NCBI RefSeq assembly: GCF_002775205.1
Contig: NC_036446.1
Coordinates: 570,001 to 634,000, forward strand
Direction: 5' to 3'
Length of the DNA stretch: 64,000 bases
From: Xiphophorus maculatus
Taxonomy: Eukaryota; Chordata; Actinopteri; Cyprinodontiformes; Poeciliidae
In this document: positions 25,966-33,135 of the stretch, piece after piece
Position numbering within the stretch: position 1 is the stretch's first letter
Layout of the letters: each line of letters begins with the position of its first letter
Notes under the pieces: generated by a model
What the model was told of the DNA's origin: nothing
Databases searched by the model: none
What the model saw: the letters and a program-made list of their open reading frames with translations, nothing else
Translations under genes and position numbers: made by a program

Positions 25966-28555
25966 CTGGGAGCAGCAGGAGCAGTTCAGCCTCTACGCTC
26001 TCTACAGTAAGAACAAACCCAAATCTGACGCTCTGCTGATGAACCACGGCCAAGCCTTCTTCAGGGTGAGTACTGCAGCTTCTGTCTGACCTCTGACCTC
26101 GGGCGACTTCCTGACCTCTGACCCTTGCCTGCAGAGGAAGCAGCTGGAGCTGGGCGATAAGATGGACCTGTCGTCCTACCTGCTGAAGCCCGTCCAGAGG
26201 ATGAGTAAATACGCCCTGCTGCTCTCTGACCTCACCAAGGAGGTGGGCGGCACTCAGGAGGCGGAGCTTACCGCGCTGCAGGACGCCACCAACATGGTCA
26301 AGTTCCAGCTTCGCCACGGCAACGACCTGCTGGCCATGGACGCCATCAGGGAATGCGATGTGAGTCGAGGTGTTTCTGCAGGTAACAGATGACCTTTGAC
26401 CCCCAGGACCTGCAGCAGGAGCGATGTCTGCAGAACTCTGACCAGATGAATCCGATTTTATCGTTTGTTTTCCTGATGACAGAAACACTTAAAATCCAGT
26501 TTATAGCAGCGTTCGTGGAAATCGTCGGCCGTTCACCGACCGATTCTCCTCCGACCTTGAACTTATATCGACGTTAAAACGTTAAAAACGCAGCGCAGAG
26601 ATCGCAGTCTGCAGCAGCAGCCATGTTGGTGTGGGGTCAGGGTCTTTAGAGGAAGCTGAGTCGTTCAGGATTTAAATCTGTTTCCATGGTAACAGCTTTC
26701 CTCAACAAGTTTCTGTACTTCTATTGGCTGCATGACTTTCCATCACGGCTTTGTCCAGCTGAGTGGATTGTGGTGCAGTTGGAAGCAAATCTGAACAAAA
26801 GTTTAATTTAATAATATTTATTAATGTGCATCAAACCAGCTGAGTTTAACCATTAATAATTTTAAAAAACAGATCATTGATGTGATTTTTGGAAAATTGC
26901 TACACGCTTTCTACCATGAGGATTGGACACTCTGCTCGGTAAAATGATGAACCGCCTCATCTTACTGATGGGAAGTTTAGTGAACAGGAACGAAAGCAGA
27001 TACATTAAATCAGTCAGAATCATTTTTTGTTTTAGATCGGTGACCTCTGTGTTGTGAGTCTCTGTTTATTCCAGACGGAGGTTGGATAGAATCAGGGGAA
27101 ATATTTTTTATTTAATTAGCAGTTTAGTTACTTCTTCTCTCAGCAGTCCTGCTGTGAGTTGTTTCCACCAGTAGATGGCAGCGCTGAGCCCCGTGTGAGC
27201 TGGTTCTGCTCTCCCTGCAGGTGAACCTGAAGGAGCAGGGTCAGCTGATCCGGCAGGACGAGTTCACGGTCTGGAGCGGCAGGAGGAAATGCCAGCGCCA
27301 CATCTTCCTGTTCGAGGATCTGCTTCTGTTCAGCAAGCCCAAGAAGATGGAGGGTGGGCTGGACGTCTTCATCTACAAGCACTCATTCAAGGTGAGCCGC
27401 GCCGCGTTCTGACTGACTTCCTGTGAGCTCCGGTTCTGATTGGACTCCATCCTCTTTCAGACGGCGGACGTGGGCCTGACGGAGTCCAGCGGGGACGACG
27501 GGCTCCGCTTCGAGATCTGGTTCCGGAGGAGAACCGCCAAGAACCAGACCTTTGTCTTGCAGGCCGCCTCGGCCGACGCCAAGCACGCCTGGACCGCCGA
27601 CGTCGCCCGCATCCTGTGGAGCCAGGCGGCCCGCAACAAAGGTGGAGACCGCCGCCGCCGTGCAGAAACACACAGACGCACACCACCGCCAGTCAGTTAA
27701 CAAAATGATGTGTGTGTTCCCGTGCGTCCAGAGATGCGTCTGAAGGAGATGGTGTCGATGGGAGTGGGGAACAAACCGTTCCTGGACATCCAGCCAAGCG
27801 ACGCCGCCATCAGCGACCGGGCTGTCCATTACATCATGAAGCCCAGAGGTACAGCCAGGTTCCCATGGCAACAGCTAACTGAGATCAGAACGTTGGTCAG
27901 TTCTGACCTATTCGGTTCTGCTCTGTCCAGGCGCCAGAACCAGGGCGTCCATCGCCGTGGCAACCTTTGACCACGCCCACCCATTCAGCAGGGCGGCGGC
28001 CTCGGAGGCGGCGGCATCTGGACCGTCGTCCTGCAGCCTGCTGGGACCGCTCAACCTGCACATGTTCAGGTAGGAGTCGCACCTGGAGCACTTGAAGCCC
28101 CGCCCCCTCTCCTGCTCACCCTTCCTTCCTCCTGCAGCTCCACCCCCCCCCCTGCCGACGCCTCCTTCAGCTCCTCCTGCATCGAGGAAGATGAGCAGGA
28201 GCAGGAGACCAGCAGCCAGCCCTCCATGAGTATGAGCTCTCACCACTGTAGCTCCGCCTCCTGGAGCTCACCTGTTCAGGTGAGTGAGTAACCGTGTCTT
28301 GGTGTGTCTGCAGCCACCGAGAGCTCTGGCTCCTCCTCCCGCTGCCTCTCTGGCTCCACCGGCTCCGACAGCGGCTGCGCCTCCTCCCACCTGCAGGACG
28401 AGCCCCGCCCCTCCTCCGGAAAGCGCCACGGCAACGGCGCCTTCGTCTTGTCTGTAAGTCAGCTCACTTCTGATTGGTCAGGGCATGATGATGTCATCAG
28501 CTGCTGTGGTCACATGATCTCTGCTCCTCCTCAGGATGCCGCCACCGTCGTCTGA
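1520..28555 (+). CDS. plekhg4: Pleckstrin homology domain RhoGEF G4 (puratrophin-1)
   Basis: A Dbl-family Rho guanine-nucleotide exchange factor. Coding exons: 1520-1522, 9732-9929, 10787-12881, 13244-13402, 13578-13701, 13778-13871, 14639-14725, 14811-14927, 15308-15406, 15536-15817, 16020-16142, 16232-16423, 22197-22960, 23045-23294, 25979-26065, 26135-26359, 27221-27391, 27461-27641, 27732-27848, 27931-28069, 28138-28229, 28314-28453, 28535-28555. The total is 5760 nt, an exact multiple of three, giving 1919 aa. Order: ARHGEF40-like N-terminus (about 1-120), acidic repeat region (400-732), Sec14-like (820-960), spectrin-like (960-1260), DH (1447-1633), PH (1634-1760), Ser-rich tail. DH-PH signatures match remembered human PLEKHG4 ([38 protein letters not shown]). 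Human PLEKHG4 is shorter, lacking the N-terminal and repeat regions. The start choice, ATG as the last codon of exon 1, is inferred from phase and Kozak context. Confidence 0.9.
3158..3672. repeat. 15-bp GCGTTGCTGA minisatellite
   Basis: About 34 copies of a 15-bp unit (GTTGCGTTGCTGAGC with variants; a few units are shortened to 10 bp). The unit length is a multiple of three and lacks stops in most frames, so long artificial frames run through it on both strands (ERCVA, LSVAL, QRSAT and NATLS repeats). CpG occurs about once or twice per unit. It lies in plekhg4 intron 1. Confidence 0.92.
4763..4945. repeat. 68-bp tandem repeat, about 2.7 copies
   Basis: A GAAGAAGGTG...GATGAT unit starts at 4763, 4831 and 4899. 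The two full copies are almost identical. Because 68 is not a multiple of three, the surrounding 197-residue frame on the - strand shows the same peptide in two different frames, which argues against it being a protein gene. Confidence 0.8.
5585..5725. repeat. AT-rich tandem duplication, about 65 bp
   Basis: A unit containing CATTTATTTTCTTCAGCTTC, then CATTCATTTATAATTTTATA and CCATAACTTAT, occurs twice in a row with few differences. No coding content. Confidence 0.6.
6158..6345. repeat. 92-bp tandem duplication
   Basis: Two adjacent copies start at TTTATTGACACTTAAGTCTA and end at ATTATTACTGTTAAACTAA. They differ at only a few positions, so the duplication is recent. Confidence 0.8.
7226..7345. 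mobile_element. Fragment of a dispersed teleost repeat
   Basis: The segment TTAGACTGACTTTATTGTCA followed by ACGACATTTCGTTGCATACG resembles a high-copy fish interspersed repeat that I recall, with a CATTTCGTTGCAT core. Boundaries and class cannot be fixed by eye. Confidence 0.3.
9732..9929 (+). CDS. plekhg4: plekhg4 exon 2, N-terminal module
   Basis: This exon encodes residues 2-67, beginning [13 protein letters not shown] and containing [16 protein letters not shown]. It closely resembles the remembered start of ARHGEF40 (Solo), which has the same spacing of a CIQ/CVQ motif, an ATAPTLL-type segment and an LRY...FL.P.KH helix. It is bounded by CTGCAG and GTGAGT splice sites and is phase 0 at both ends, so it can be joined directly to a one-codon first exon. 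The function of the module is unknown to me; it looks helical and non-catalytic. Confidence 0.8.
9930..10786 (+). other. plekhg4 intron 2 with transposon relic
   Basis: No exon. Positions about 10320-10540 carry words typical of decayed Tc1-like elements (TACTGCCACTACCATGCTT, GAGTGGCCTACTCAAAGTCC, CGCACTTTTCAGAT). A C-rich polypyrimidine tract (10748-10786) precedes the exon 3 acceptor. Confidence 0.45.
10787..12881 (+). CDS. plekhg4: plekhg4 giant exon 3 with acidic repeat region
   Basis: A single 2.1 kb exon (residues 68-765). The first about 120 residues continue the ARHGEF40-like module ([27 protein letters not shown]). A Ser/Glu-rich disordered stretch with poly-Glu follows. From about 11785 to 12780 there are roughly 24 degenerate repeats with the core E-D-S-Y-S-E or E-D-F-Y-F-E, spaced 10-20 residues apart. 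The repeat DNA is much more AT-rich than the GC-rich ends of the exon. The frame stays open for the whole length and splices in phase into the next exon (donor GTACAC at 12882), so the region is translated, not a pseudogene. Confidence 0.82.
13578..14927 (+). CDS. plekhg4: plekhg4 Sec14/CRAL-TRIO-like segment
   Basis: Exons 13578-13701, 13778-13871, 14639-14725 and 14811-14927 encode about residues 819-959. They include [24 protein letters not shown] and [11 protein letters not shown], which parallel human PLEKHG4 ([29 protein letters not shown]). Such Sec14-like domains sit N-terminal to spectrin repeats in the TRIO/MCF2/PLEKHG4 group and probably bind lipid or act in autoinhibition. The third intron (13872-14638) carries a 12-copy 24-bp minisatellite. 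Confidence 0.75.
14013..14300. repeat. 24-bp minisatellite, 12 copies
   Basis: Exactly 12 units of GTTTGTTGCTGCAGTCCTKC plus ATGT, with two variants (CCTGC and CCTTC). It lies in the plekhg4 intron 13872-14638. Each unit contains TTTGTTGCTGCAG, which looks like a 3' splice site, and YGCY words. The unit length again creates long open frames (LLLQSFMC repeats) without gene meaning. Confidence 0.92.
14960..15170 (+). repeat. Dispersed repeat, copy A, with 15-bp inverted repeat
   Basis: Sequence from TTTGCGCAGCTATCTTTGCG to the GTCCCCACAA words. Much of it recurs at 41112-41250 in a katnb1 intron, with shared GACTTTCCATTGACTTCC, CTCAATTCACACCTTAGTCC and AACAGCGT. Both copies follow a CA tract. 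Copy A contains perfect 15-bp arms at 15104-15118 and 15126-15140. It is probably a non-autonomous mobile element, class unknown. Confidence 0.6.
15308..22960 (+). CDS. plekhg4: plekhg4 spectrin-like segment and linker exons
   Basis: Exons 15308-15406, 15536-15817, 16020-16142, 16232-16423 and the first part of 22197-22960 encode long amphipathic helices (about residues 960-1260), for example [21 protein letters not shown], with close human PLEKHG4 parallels (LYDRVDGLLHQLTLQSN). The rest of exon 22197-22960 is a Ser/Arg-rich linker containing a conserved [18 protein letters not shown]-type motif, which I also recall from ARHGEF40. A 5.8 kb intron (16424-22196) separates the last two exons and contains an RTE retrotransposon, a 20-bp minisatellite and a piggyBac-type MITE. 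Confidence 0.75.
16485..19848 (-). mobile_element. Near full-length RTE (Rex3-like) LINE
   Basis: A 3.36 kb non-LTR retrotransposon lies antisense in the plekhg4 intron 16424-22196. On the - strand it runs from a 5' leader with the small stem CCACC/GGTGG (about 19825-19845) to a GATG-repeat 3' end (16485-16500). Both sides carry ATAATAATAATA, which looks like a target-site duplication in a simple repeat. It encodes an AP-endonuclease ([28 protein letters not shown]) and a reverse transcriptase ([19 protein letters not shown]), then, in another frame, the rest of the RT and the C-terminal region. The GATG tail and protein motifs match the RTE/Rex3 type as I recall it. Confidence 0.9.
16512..19690 (-). 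pseudogene. RTE endonuclease-reverse transcriptase ORF, frame-switched
   Basis: The coding region is in two overlapping frames: 19690-17171 (endonuclease plus most of the RT) and 17288-16512 (end of RT and C-terminal region). The switch lies between about 17355 and 17290, just before the RT active-site segment, so the catalytic Asp pair falls in the second frame. Apart from this the frames are uninterrupted, so the insertion is young. As written the copy cannot make the complete enzyme in a single frame. The same switch occurs in the second copy at 24.2-25.6 kb. Confidence 0.85.
19975..20440. repeat. 20-bp minisatellite rich in AGGTCA
   Basis: About 20 units of GAGGTCARAGGGAGTCAGTG and close variants in the plekhg4 intron next to the RTE insertion. 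All three + strand frames are open (EVRGSQWRS-type repeats), purely because of composition and the lack of stops. Each unit holds an AGGTCA nuclear-receptor half-site. Confidence 0.9.
21162..21517. mobile_element. piggyBac-type MITE
   Basis: TTAA at 21162-21165 and again at 21514-21517 flanks a 348-bp element that begins CCCTCTATGGCATGA and ends with the inverted CATGCCATAGAGGG-type repeat (13-14 bp, near perfect). TTAA targets plus CCY-starting inverted ends are the hallmark of piggyBac transposons. Subterminal GTTGCCTCAGGGTAAC and GTTGCCTGAGGGCAAC add internal palindromes. It is too short to code, hence non-autonomous. Confidence 0.75.
21810..21853. repeat. Perfect 20-bp inverted repeat, 4-nt loop
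   Basis: The arms ATTTACATTGGAGCGTAAAT (21810-21829) and their exact reverse complement (21834-21853) flank AATA. It lies in the plekhg4 intron, so it would fold as a hairpin in the pre-mRNA. It could be the core of a small palindromic MITE or a miRNA-like hairpin; no further evidence. Confidence 0.75.
23045..26359 (+). CDS. plekhg4: plekhg4 DH (RhoGEF) domain exons
   Basis: Exons 23045-23294, 25979-26065 and 26135-26359 encode the Dbl-homology domain, which catalyses GDP release from Rho GTPases. Conserved segments are [17 protein letters not shown] (CR1), the [13 protein letters not shown] region, and [18 protein letters not shown] followed by [13 protein letters not shown] (CR3 and end of the domain). 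All key helices are intact. The 2.7 kb intron 23295-25978 contains a truncated RTE copy and ends with a 90-bp TG tract directly before a NAGNAG acceptor; use of the upstream AG (exon start 25976) would add one Gln. Confidence 0.88.
24214..25633 (-). mobile_element. 5'-truncated RTE (Rex3-like) copy
   Basis: The second RTE copy lies antisense in the plekhg4 intron 23295-25978. It matches the 16.5-17.95 kb part of the first copy at high identity, with several small deletions at both ends. The 3' end shows shortened CATC repeats (24214-24226), and the 5' end breaks off near 25633. It keeps the RT core, with the frame switch at the same place as in the full-length copy. Confidence 0.88.
25872..25963 (+). 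repeat. TG tract before plekhg4 exon 15 acceptor
   Basis: About 45 uninterrupted TG dinucleotides, then TTTCTGGGAGCAGCAG and the exon. In the transcript this is a UG tract 12-16 nt upstream of the splice acceptor. Confidence 0.95.
27221..27641 (+). CDS. plekhg4: plekhg4 PH domain exons
   Basis: Exons 27221-27391 and 27461-27641 encode the pleckstrin-homology domain that follows the DH domain ([60 protein letters not shown]). The terminal PH helix Trp (ILW) is present. In DH-PH proteins this module supports exchange and membrane or phosphoinositide contacts. Sequence agreement with remembered human PLEKHG4 is the highest in the gene here. Confidence 0.88.
27732..28555 (+). CDS. plekhg4: plekhg4 C-terminal tail exons and stop
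   Basis: Exons 27732-27848, 27931-28069, 28138-28229, 28314-28453 and 28535-28555 encode the conserved [10 protein letters not shown]...[11 protein letters not shown] segment, then a Ser-rich tail ([13 protein letters not shown], cf. human SGSSGSDSSCVSG) ending ...DAATVV and TGA. The donor of exon 28138 was placed at 28230 (GTATGA) because only this keeps the next exon in frame. A downstream alternative at 28280 would shift it. The last four residues fit a class I PDZ ligand pattern. Confidence 0.75.
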
Positions 28556-28823
28556 CGCCGTTTCACAGGCTAGTCCTCTGCTTTTATTTTGAAGGCTGAA
28601 AGAGGAAGTAGTTGCTACGGTTACTGAACTGCGATCTCTGTCTGCAGGTTCTGACGCTTCCAGGAGGAATGTTGGTTCTACTTCCTGTAAATATTCCTGT
28701 TCAGTCCGGTCAGCAGGTTCCTCCAGAACCGGCCCGGCGGTCCAGAACCGGCCCGGCGGTCTGACTGTACATGTGTGTAAATATTCCTCAGCTGAACGTT
28801 GCTCGCTCTTTTCTAACCTCGTT

Positions 28824-28829
28824 AATAAA
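28824..28829 (+). terminator. plekhg4: plekhg4 poly(A) signal
   Basis: AATAAA lies 270 nt after the plekhg4 stop codon, giving a 3' UTR of about 290 nt with no exon candidate beyond it on this strand. It is followed by a G/T-rich stretch (CGTTTGATG, GCGTTTGTTC). Confidence 0.6.
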
Positions 28830-29281
28830 CACGTTTGATGAAAAGCGCAGCTGCGTTTGTTCTGACCCGTTCTGGTTCTACCGGACCCCAGTGTTACCAG
28901 GATCGGGTTTTTTCCAGGTGTTTTTATCCAGAAAATTGTCCTCAGAACCGTCCGATCCAGAACCAGCGACCGGCCGGTTCTGGAACCCGGACCACAAATG
29001 AACCATGTGACCCTGATGAAACTTTTCGCTCTCCATTCTGAGTGGCTCTGAAACAACCGGGTCGGGTTTCAGGTTCTGCTTCAGTCTCTGAGGACGACCT
29101 TGTGGTTCTGTCTGGCTGATCAGAACCACAACGTTTGTACTGTTCTCTCAAACAGAGCCAGACAGAACTTTCCGTTCGGACCAGGACTTCTGTTCACTTC
29201 GATCCGATCAGGCCCAGCTCTTCATCATCATCATCATCATCATCCTCTGACACCAGGAGACAAACTCCAATATAAAACAAG

Positions 29282-29287
29282 TTTATT
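29282..29287 (-). terminator. rab8b: rab8 poly(A) signal
   Basis: AATAAA on the - strand (TTTATT on +), about 990 nt past the RAB8 stop. The 3' UTR would span 29265-30277. It faces the plekhg4 poly(A) signal at 28824, leaving about 450 bp between the convergent genes. The UTR includes TCAAAGCCCAGAT-type words of a decayed transposon near 29800. Confidence 0.5.
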
Positions 29288-30277
29288 TATAAAATCCTTC
29301 ATGTTACAATACAGTTAGAGGCTTTTATTCTGAAAGTCAGGTAGAAAAATAAACTCAAGAGGAACTCTGGAGACAGCCGGGTTCTCCGGATCAGTTGCAT
29401 AGCCGGTTCCGGTTGGGTTCTGCTGACCTCAGACCAGCTGACGGGTCAGAACCTCCTCATGTAAAACTGATTCTCTACAGGAAGCTGAAACATTTCCTGT
29501 TTCACTGAAAACTGCAGGACTTCCTGTCCTGAGACAACTGTTAGAGCAGAAAACTTCAAAATAAAAGCATGAAAACAAACCGAAGCTGCGTTGAAATTAA
29601 ACCTTCATTTTCACAGCTGGCATTTTTAAATCAAACATGGCCGCCCTGCTGACCCCTAGCTGACCTTCCTGGAGACGGCTTTAAAGGGACAGTTCACACT
29701 TTGTCCATCAGTGTTTGAACGCGCTCAGTTTGAACAGTCAGAGCAAAAACATCTGGTTTCAGGAACACAAGGAGCTGGACGAAACTCCTCGGCCTAGTCA
29801 AAGCCCAGATACTGAGCTCTTGCAGATGCTGTGGGTCGACAGCAAGTGATGCCGGGACAGCGTCCCTGAGATGGAGACAGGAAGCTTCTCCTGAAGGGAT
29901 TTCATCCAGACAGACTAGATGTTAGGGTGTGCTAACTTTTCCCTGAGTTAGAGAACATTTTGGTTGATCTACTGATTAGTTCCTGTGTTTATTTGGACAA
30001 AATCACTTTAAATTCTGGAGATAAATATGAAAAATTAAACATCTATATGTGAACGTCTAGTAAAGGTGTACTAACTTTTCCATGTAAACATGCTCTTCTT
30101 AGAGCGAGGCGCTGAAGGACTGCCAAGCAGTCAGGAAGCAACGATTTCAGATGAAACTGAGCGCGCTCAGATGACCAATCAGGAAAAACACAGACTGTCC
30201 CTTTAAGTGTGTCTGTACATGTAAGCTCCGCCCCTACATAAGCCCCGCCTCCATTGGTCGGCGGCTGGAGGCTCCGC

Positions 30278-33135
30278 CTACAGCAGCAAACACCTGAACA
30301 CGCTCTTCTTAGAGAGTGGATCTGAGATCTTCACCTGGCCACCTCCACCTGCTGGACCCCCGTCGTTCTGCAAAGAAAACACGGAACGTCACGGAGACCT
30401 GGAAATACCTGGAAACACCTGGAAATACTCGGATGTTCGGGTCAACTCACCATCTTCCTGTTGAGGCGGCTCATGATGTCTCTGGCAAGGGTTAGGAAGC
30501 CCTGAGGAGACAAATGCAACGTTACGCACAGGTTCTATTGTGGTCCGGGTTCTACTGCGATCTGGGTTCTGGTCGGGTCCGGACTCACCTCCTCCACATT
30601 GATGCTGGACTTGGCGCTGGTTTCCAGGAACTTGATCCCGTAGTCGATGGCGAGCTGAAGGACAACAGAACCACACGTTCAGAACATCACCGGACCCATT
30701 GGGTTCGGATCCATCTGCTTCCTGTCATGTGATCTGGAAGCTCCGCCCACCTTCTCTCCTCTCTCTTTGGAGACCTGCCTCTTGTCGTTCATGTCGCACT
30801 TGTTTCCCAGGATCATCTTCTCCACATCCGCCGACGCGTGCTGCAACACAAACATGGCCGCTGACCCGTCAGGTGGCCGATGACATCATCAGTGCCGGTC
30901 ACATGGCGGGACGGGGCCTACCTCCTCGATGTTGCGTATCCAGTTCCGGATGTTGTCGAAGGATTTCTCGTTGGTGATGTCGTACACCAGCATGATGCCC
31001 TGCCGCGACAAACAGGAAGTGACATGTCTGCGCTGACATATGGAAAGGGAAGGGGGCGTGGCCTACCATGGCGCCTCGGTAGTAGGCTGTGGTGATGGTC
31101 CGGAAGCGCTCCTGACCCGCCGTGTCCCTGCGGACAGAACCCGACCCGGGATCAGGGGATTAAAACGGGTTAGCGATTCTGAACAGATTCTAGTTCACTT
31201 AACTGATCCACAAACAACGAATCAGTTCAGATCCAGAACCAGTTACTTGGACCGGACTTGTATTAACTGACCCAGAACCAGAGAAAGTTCTCCAAGCCCG
31301 GATCCAGACCGACTCTCACCAGATCTGCAGTTTGATCTTCTTTCCGTCCAGCTCCACGGTCCGAATTTTAAAATCGATTCCTGAAACAGAGGCGGCACTG
31401 TGAGTCACGTGTGTCAAACTGAAGGTCCACGGGCCAAATCCGGCCCGCTGTGACCGACCTGTGGCCCTTCAGACCCCAAACGGACAGAATTAGAACTTCA
31501 TCATAACAGCTGTGTGATGAGACATTTCATATTTTATAACCAGATGAAGTCTGATGTTAAACATTTAATGTGAAGGAAAGCGAATCGCACACAGAGACAG
31601 AGATCAGGAACAGCTCCGCCCGCCTGGCAGCTGGAGGTGCATAAAACAAACCTCCCTCAGTTATTTTTAAAACACAAACGTGACCAAACATCACTTCCTG
31701 CCTCAGACAAGGAACTTCCTGTTCCTGCAGGTCCCATGACTGAAATCAGAACCAATACCAGAACCTGCTCTGTTCATCATCTGGGTCGCAAAGAGGAAAA
31801 TGGTTCTGCAGAGACCCGCCAGAACCGGTCAGACCCTCCAGAACCGGTCAGAACCACTGCAGGGCCGGTTCTGACCTCATCCCAGCTTCTGGTTCTGGAT
31901 GATTTCTGACCCAGTGATGTCACGGCCCAGCTTCCTGTGTCCTGACCTGCAGAAACCAGCTGACCCAACCAGCTCTGATGCAGAACCGCTTTGATCCGGT
32001 TTGATCTCAGCCGGGTTATGGCTCCGCCTCTGAACAGGAAGTGAAACTGAGCCTCTTCCTGTCTGCGTCTCTTAGCAAGGCTGAATGTGGTTCTGATCCG
32101 ATTCTGTTCTACATCAAGGTTCTGACCCAATTCAGGGTTTCTTACAGAACCGGTTCTGGTCTTTGGTCAATGTTTGTGTTCAGAACCAACTGGGCCCGGA
32201 TCAGCTCCAGATTGTTGAACCCGGTTCAGGAAAAGTATTCACGCCCTCTGAATAACGCCACTGGACCGGTTCTGACCTGCTGGAGTCCAGACTTTGACTA
32301 GGCCACTCTGAAACCTTCATTTTGATGCTGGTGGTTTCTGGATCAGTGTTCTGGATCTTCAGCTTCAGGAGGTTCTGATCCAGTTCTATCGGGTCCAAAA
32401 GTCCACATCACCATACCACCCTGATGGACTGCAGGTTCTGTTTGACTTGCTCCAGGTGGAACGGCAGCAGAACCACCAGGACTGTTCTGGTCGATGTAAA
32501 ATGGGTCTTTGTGTTCTTCTGGGTCAGAACTGGTTCTGGTCCTGGTTCCATGGTGACCTTTGACCATAGCAGCAGAAGTGAGGCCTGCAGAACTCCAGAT
32601 GTTCTGGTTCTGGTTCTTCTGTACCTCCTGAATGAGTTTCTGTCAGCCTGCTTGGTGCTGCCAGGCTGGTTCTGGTTCCGGTTGGTTTGGGTCAGTTTCT
32701 GTTTCTTCTGGTTGTTTTTGTCTCTTTTTACATTTTTTATTTGAAGTACCTTGAGAACCCAGTGACGGGCCCACCGGGCCTCCCAGAACCAGAACCTTCA
32801 CAAGATGATTCCTTTTAGCCATGATGAACTGAACCGGTTCCGGAGAACCGGTTCAGTTCATCTGTCTGATCAGAACATCCTGATGGTGATGAAGCTGAGC
32901 ACCATCACCATCATCAGGACTGGTTTGACGCAGGTAGGCTGACGTCACAGAGCTGTCCCGGTACCAGAGGTGGGTGAGCATCTGGACCGGGTCGGGTCGG
33001 GTCGGACTCACCGATGGTGGAGATGAAGGTGGTGTTGAACGCGTCCTCGCTGAAGCGGAACAGCAGGCAGGTTTTGCCCACGCCGCTGTCTCCAATCAGC
33101 AGCAGTTTGAACAGGTAGTCGTAGCTCTTCGCCAT
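30278..33135 (-). CDS. rab8b: Ras-related GTPase RAB8 (RAB8B-like)
   Basis: A small GTPase that drives post-Golgi vesicle delivery to the plasma membrane and primary cilium. Exons on the - strand: 33135-33012, 31380-31320, 31127-31067, 30999-30922, 30840-30751, 30654-30589, 30501-30451, 30367-30278. They total 621 nt, 206 aa (human RAB8B 207 aa). The P-loop [18 protein letters not shown] and ETSAK boxes are intact. The protein ends CLLL, a CAAX box for geranylgeranylation. The residues [31 protein letters not shown] and NRKMND point to RAB8B rather than RAB8A. One oddity is GFLTLARD where RAB8 normally has AFFTLARD. The ATG has a strong Kozak context. Paralogue naming is from memory only. Confidence 0.93.
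31408..31480. mobile_element. hAT-like repeat fragment
   Basis: GTGTCAAACTGAAGGTCCAC followed by GGGCCAAATCCGGCCCGC matches a widespread vertebrate hAT-type non-autonomous repeat end that I recall. It lies in RAB8 intron 1; the other end is not recognised. Confidence 0.4.
32222..32480. mobile_element. Decayed Tc1-like relic
   Basis: Words such as AAGTATTCACGCCCTCTGAA, ACTTTGACTAGGCCACTCTG, AAACCTTCATTTTG and TTTGACTTGCTCCAGG are typical of old Tc1/mariner copies in fish, in antisense order. No frame survives. It lies in RAB8 intron 1. Confidence 0.4.
32823..32862 (-). repeat. Perfect 18-bp hairpin in RAB8 intron 1
   Basis: The arms GATGAACTGAACCGGTTC and their exact reverse complement flank CGGA (+ strand). 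In the - strand transcript the loop reads C(UCCG)G, which fits the UNCG class of unusually stable tetraloops. It is GC-rich near the loop. No function known. Confidence 0.75.

Noticed and set aside
28230-28279. Extension of plekhg4 exon 21 to the donor at 28280
   Set aside because: It would throw the following conserved Ser-rich exon out of frame; the GTATGA donor at 28230 keeps it.
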